In this document: one piece after another, positions 62,208 through 64,000 of the stretch
Position numbering within the stretch: the first letter of the stretch is position 1
Layout of the letters: each line of letters begins with the position of its first letter
NCBI GenBank assembly: GCA_965200465.1
Contig: OZ241358.1
Coordinates: forward strand, 248,001-312,000
DNA length: 64,000 nt
Direction of reading: 5' to 3'
Origin: Azophilus sp965200465
GTDB lineage: Bacteria; Pseudomonadota; Gammaproteobacteria; Pseudomonadales; Azotimanducaceae
Translations under genes and position numbers: made by a program
The notes under the pieces: generated by a model
Databases searched by the model: none
Seen by the model: only the letters and a program-made list of their open reading frames with translations
What the model was told of the DNA's origin: nothing

Positions 62208-63203
62208 ATGAAAGTGACTAGACAAATGCTCCACGAGGACCTGCGTCCGTTTCCAGTTTACTGGACGGCGCTCATTCTTAAGTACTTTTGCCGGGGAAAG
62301 CGGCGGATGGAGGTCGTGTCCGCCATTTTGGGCCGAATGGTCAAAAGTGAGGCGCCGGAATCGATAAACGTCAAGGAGCGGCATCTTCCGACTCGTGATG
62401 GAGAAGCGAAGTTTCGCGTCAAGATTCACCGGCCTGCATCTGCATCGGGTGATTTGCCAGCGATGCTTTATATCCATGGTGGCGGCTATGTGACGGGCAA
62501 TCCTGATGTGTTTGATGGGCTGCTGGCGAAATTCATCGAGCGCAGGCCCTGTGTCATCGTGGCGCCGGCTTATCGCAACGCGTTGGTCAAGCCCTATCCT
62601 GCGGCTCTGGACGACTGTTACGACACCTTGCTTTGGATGAGAGACAACGCCGCTGAACTTGGCATTGACGCCAGCAAGTTCATGATCGCCGGGCACAGTG
62701 CTGGTGGCGGGCTGACGGCGGCGGTCACACTAATGGCGAGGGACACAAAAGACGTGAAGATCGCGTTCCAGATGCCTTTCTACCCAATGATCGACGATCG
62801 GCAGCCCACAGATCCTGCACGTTACATCGATGCGCCGGGTTGGGACACCAAAGCCAATGCCTTCGGCTGGGGCAGTTATCTGAAAGATCTTCATCAGCGC
62901 AATGCGGAGGTCCCTGCCTACGCTGCTCCGGCCAGAAATACCGACTACAGCGATTTTCCGCCGACCATTACATTTGTGGGTGAATACGAACCTTTTTACT
63001 GGGAGACGGTTGACTATGTTGATCACCTGAGAGCGGCGGGGATTGACGTAGCGTTCAAAGTTTACGAAGGGTGTACGCATGGCCATGAGATGATTGTTCC
63101 CGACTCGCCGATTGGCAAGGATGGTCTTGCGTTTACCTACGACAACTACGCTGACTTTTACGACAGATATATTATGCAGAGTAGAGTTTCATCGACTGCG
63201 TGA
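62208..63203 (+). CDS. Alpha/beta-hydrolase fold-3 esterase
   Basis: A 331-residue esterase of the hormone-sensitive-lipase group: HGGGYVTG oxyanion motif, GHSAGGGLTAAV with the nucleophilic serine, EYEPFYWETVDYVDHL with the acid, and CTHGHEM with the histidine. It would cleave an ester bond in the substrate or in an ester made by oxygenation. It is last in the plus-strand operon, 48 bases after the lactonase. Confidence 0.9.
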   Translation: MKVTRQMLHEDLRPFPVYWTALILKYFCRGKRRMEVVSAILGRMVKSEAPESINVKERHLPTRDGEAKFRVKIHRPASASGDLPAMLYIHGGGYVTGNPDVFDGLLAKFIERRPCVIVAPAYRNALVKPYPAALDDCYDTLLWMRDNAAELGIDASKFMIAGHSAGGGLTAAVTLMARDTKDVKIAFQMPFYPMIDDRQPTDPARYIDAPGWDTKANAFGWGSYLKDLHQRNAEVPAYAAPARNTDYSDFPPTITFVGEYEPFYWETVDYVDHLRAAGIDVAFKVYEGCTHGHEMIVPDSPIGKDGLAFTYDNYADFYDRYIMQSRVSSTA

Positions 63204-63217
63204 CGGAGCAACGGCCC

Positions 63218-63910
63218 CTATCCAGGCCAGCTCCTTCCCCACCCGTCGCGGAAGGTCACCTCCTCGACTGGCTTTCGCCCGACGGGGCCGATCTTGTCAG
63301 TCGGATAGCCGATAGGCAGCATCATGAACGTCTTCGCATCTGCGGGAATCCCAAGCAGGTTCTTCACCTCGTCCTCATGCAGCAAGTGCAGGGTCGTTGG
63401 ACAGGTCCCCAAACCAAAGGCTCGGCAGGCCAGCATGATGTTCTGCACCGCCAGTAGGATGCCGGCGGGCTCTGTACGCTGTATCCACTGCACGACTTTC
63501 GGCGGTGGCTCATAGTCGGACGGCGGTTCAGGCGCAGGCAGGGGAACTGCGCAAAGCAGTAGCAGAAGAGGCGGATCCTGGATGTGGTCGATGAGGTATT
63601 GGACCGAATTTGCGATTAAGCGCTGAGAACGATCGCCGCCGCCGCCACCGGGTTGCCCCTCCTCGCCGTAGTTGCGCAAGCCGATGAGCTCGGCACCCTT
63701 GCGATAAAGCTCGGCAAGAGCCGCTCTTTTCTTTGAGTCGGTGACGGCGAGAAAGCGCCAGTTCTGCTGGTTCGAGCCAGAGGGGGCCTTGGTGCCGGCT
63801 TCGATCACTTTCCGGACAATGTCGTCGGGAATCGGATCGGGTTTCAACCTTCTGAGACTGCGAGACGTATTCAGGGCTTCGAACAGATCAATGGTGGGGT
63901 GTTGGTTCAT
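63218..63910 (-). CDS. Nitroreductase-family FMN oxidoreductase
   Basis: A 230-residue protein: NTSRSLRRLKPDPIPDDIVRKVIEAGTKAPSGSNQQNWRF is the FMN-binding N-terminus of the nitroreductase family, with a glycine run (QPGGGGGDRSQ) in the middle. The C-terminal part (IGYPTDKIGPVGRKPVEEV) is the usual family end. It reduces nitro groups, quinones or flavins with NAD(P)H and could supply reduced flavin to the LLM enzyme. It converges on the operon, 14 bases from its last stop. AAGGTGA precedes ATG 63910. Confidence 0.9.
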   Translation of the reverse strand: MNQHPTIDLFEALNTSRSLRRLKPDPIPDDIVRKVIEAGTKAPSGSNQQNWRFLAVTDSKKRAALAELYRKGAELIGLRNYGEEGQPGGGGGDRSQRLIANSVQYLIDHIQDPPLLLLLCAVPLPAPEPPSDYEPPPKVVQWIQRTEPAGILLAVQNIMLACRAFGLGTCPTTLHLLHEDEVKNLLGIPADAKTFMMLPIGYPTDKIGPVGRKPVEEVTFRDGWGRSWPG

Positions 63911-64000
63911 GTTACTGTCACCTTTACGCGGTTGATACCGGAAGCGGGCGGATGTAGAACGCATCCCCCCGCGAACGTTGGGATCTCGGATCCTTCATCG

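Noticed and set aside
61488..62696. Minus-strand frame of about 400 codons opposite the lactonase and esterase
   Set aside because: It spans two well-supported plus-strand genes and their gap, and has no recognisable domain.

Overview
The window looks like chromosome from a Gram-negative proteobacterium, probably a gammaproteobacterium; the exact lineage is not certain. The evidence is a zinc-type L31 gene, a SirB1-like gene, a periplasmic M48 protease, a tRNA with encoded CCA, lipoprotein signals, and three TonB-dependent receptors carrying the 'EEVIVTARKR' type of TonB box. Base composition is a mosaic. About 1-21.6 kb and 38.5-43.3 kb are GC-rich, 21.7-38.2 kb is clearly AT-richer with GC-rich patches of transposon debris, and 43.3-64 kb is intermediate. 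This suggests a host backbone with inserted catabolic islands.

Backbone (1-21.7 kb): a partial SirB1-like gene, rpmE, M48 protease, cobalamin adenosyltransferase, a NYN-domain protein, a sensor-only membrane protein, TonB receptor 1, a coiled-coil protein built on 33-bp repeats, a type-B carboxylesterase, an AAA-ATPase/nuclease-like protein next to a transposase remnant, a PKD metalloprotease-like lipoprotein overlapping a 61-aa membrane protein, tRNA-Cys, and a possible envelope-glycan set (SGNH protein, GT-C and GT2 glycosyltransferases, MATE transporter).

Island A (about 21.7-38.3 kb): it starts with a sharp drop in GC, a short direct repeat, a good sigma-70 promoter and an orphan ECF sigma factor. 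The minus strand then carries a catabolic operon (FAD oxidoreductase, 69-aa protein, Rieske oxygenase, thiolase, two MaoC-type hydratase genes, crotonase, CaiB CoA-transferase, TetR). Next come IS debris that truncates a molybdopterin oxidoreductase, a MarR regulator with a trio of haem-copper-oxidase accessory-like membrane proteins, another transposase fragment and TonB receptor 2. A 195-bp direct repeat (about 96% identical) brackets 31.5-38.5 kb.

Middle (38.5-43.3 kb): an uncharacterised 149-aa protein, a dispersed repeat, a TetR regulator lacking its DNA-binding domain, an Lrp/AsnC regulator and an N-acyl-D-amino-acid deacylase-like amidohydrolase.

Island B (43.3-64 kb): after a perfect TetR-type palindrome come an amidohydrolase, an LLM flavin monooxygenase, TonB receptor 3, a DUF7064-like protein with a phosphotransferase, and then a long plus-strand operon. 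That operon holds a cytochrome P450, two acyl-CoA synthetases, a PPOX-family protein, a DUF35/thiolase-like pair, a zinc alcohol dehydrogenase, a second amidohydrolase, an epoxide hydrolase, an SMP-30 lactonase and an alpha/beta hydrolase, with a nitroreductase facing it. Together the set fits uptake, oxygenation, CoA activation and side-chain shortening of a hydrophobic substrate that the sequence does not identify. The most striking observation is that the P450 frame is split by a run of 17 G residues; a run of 16 would restore it. This suggests a phase-variable first oxygenation step, unless the run is a sequencing error.
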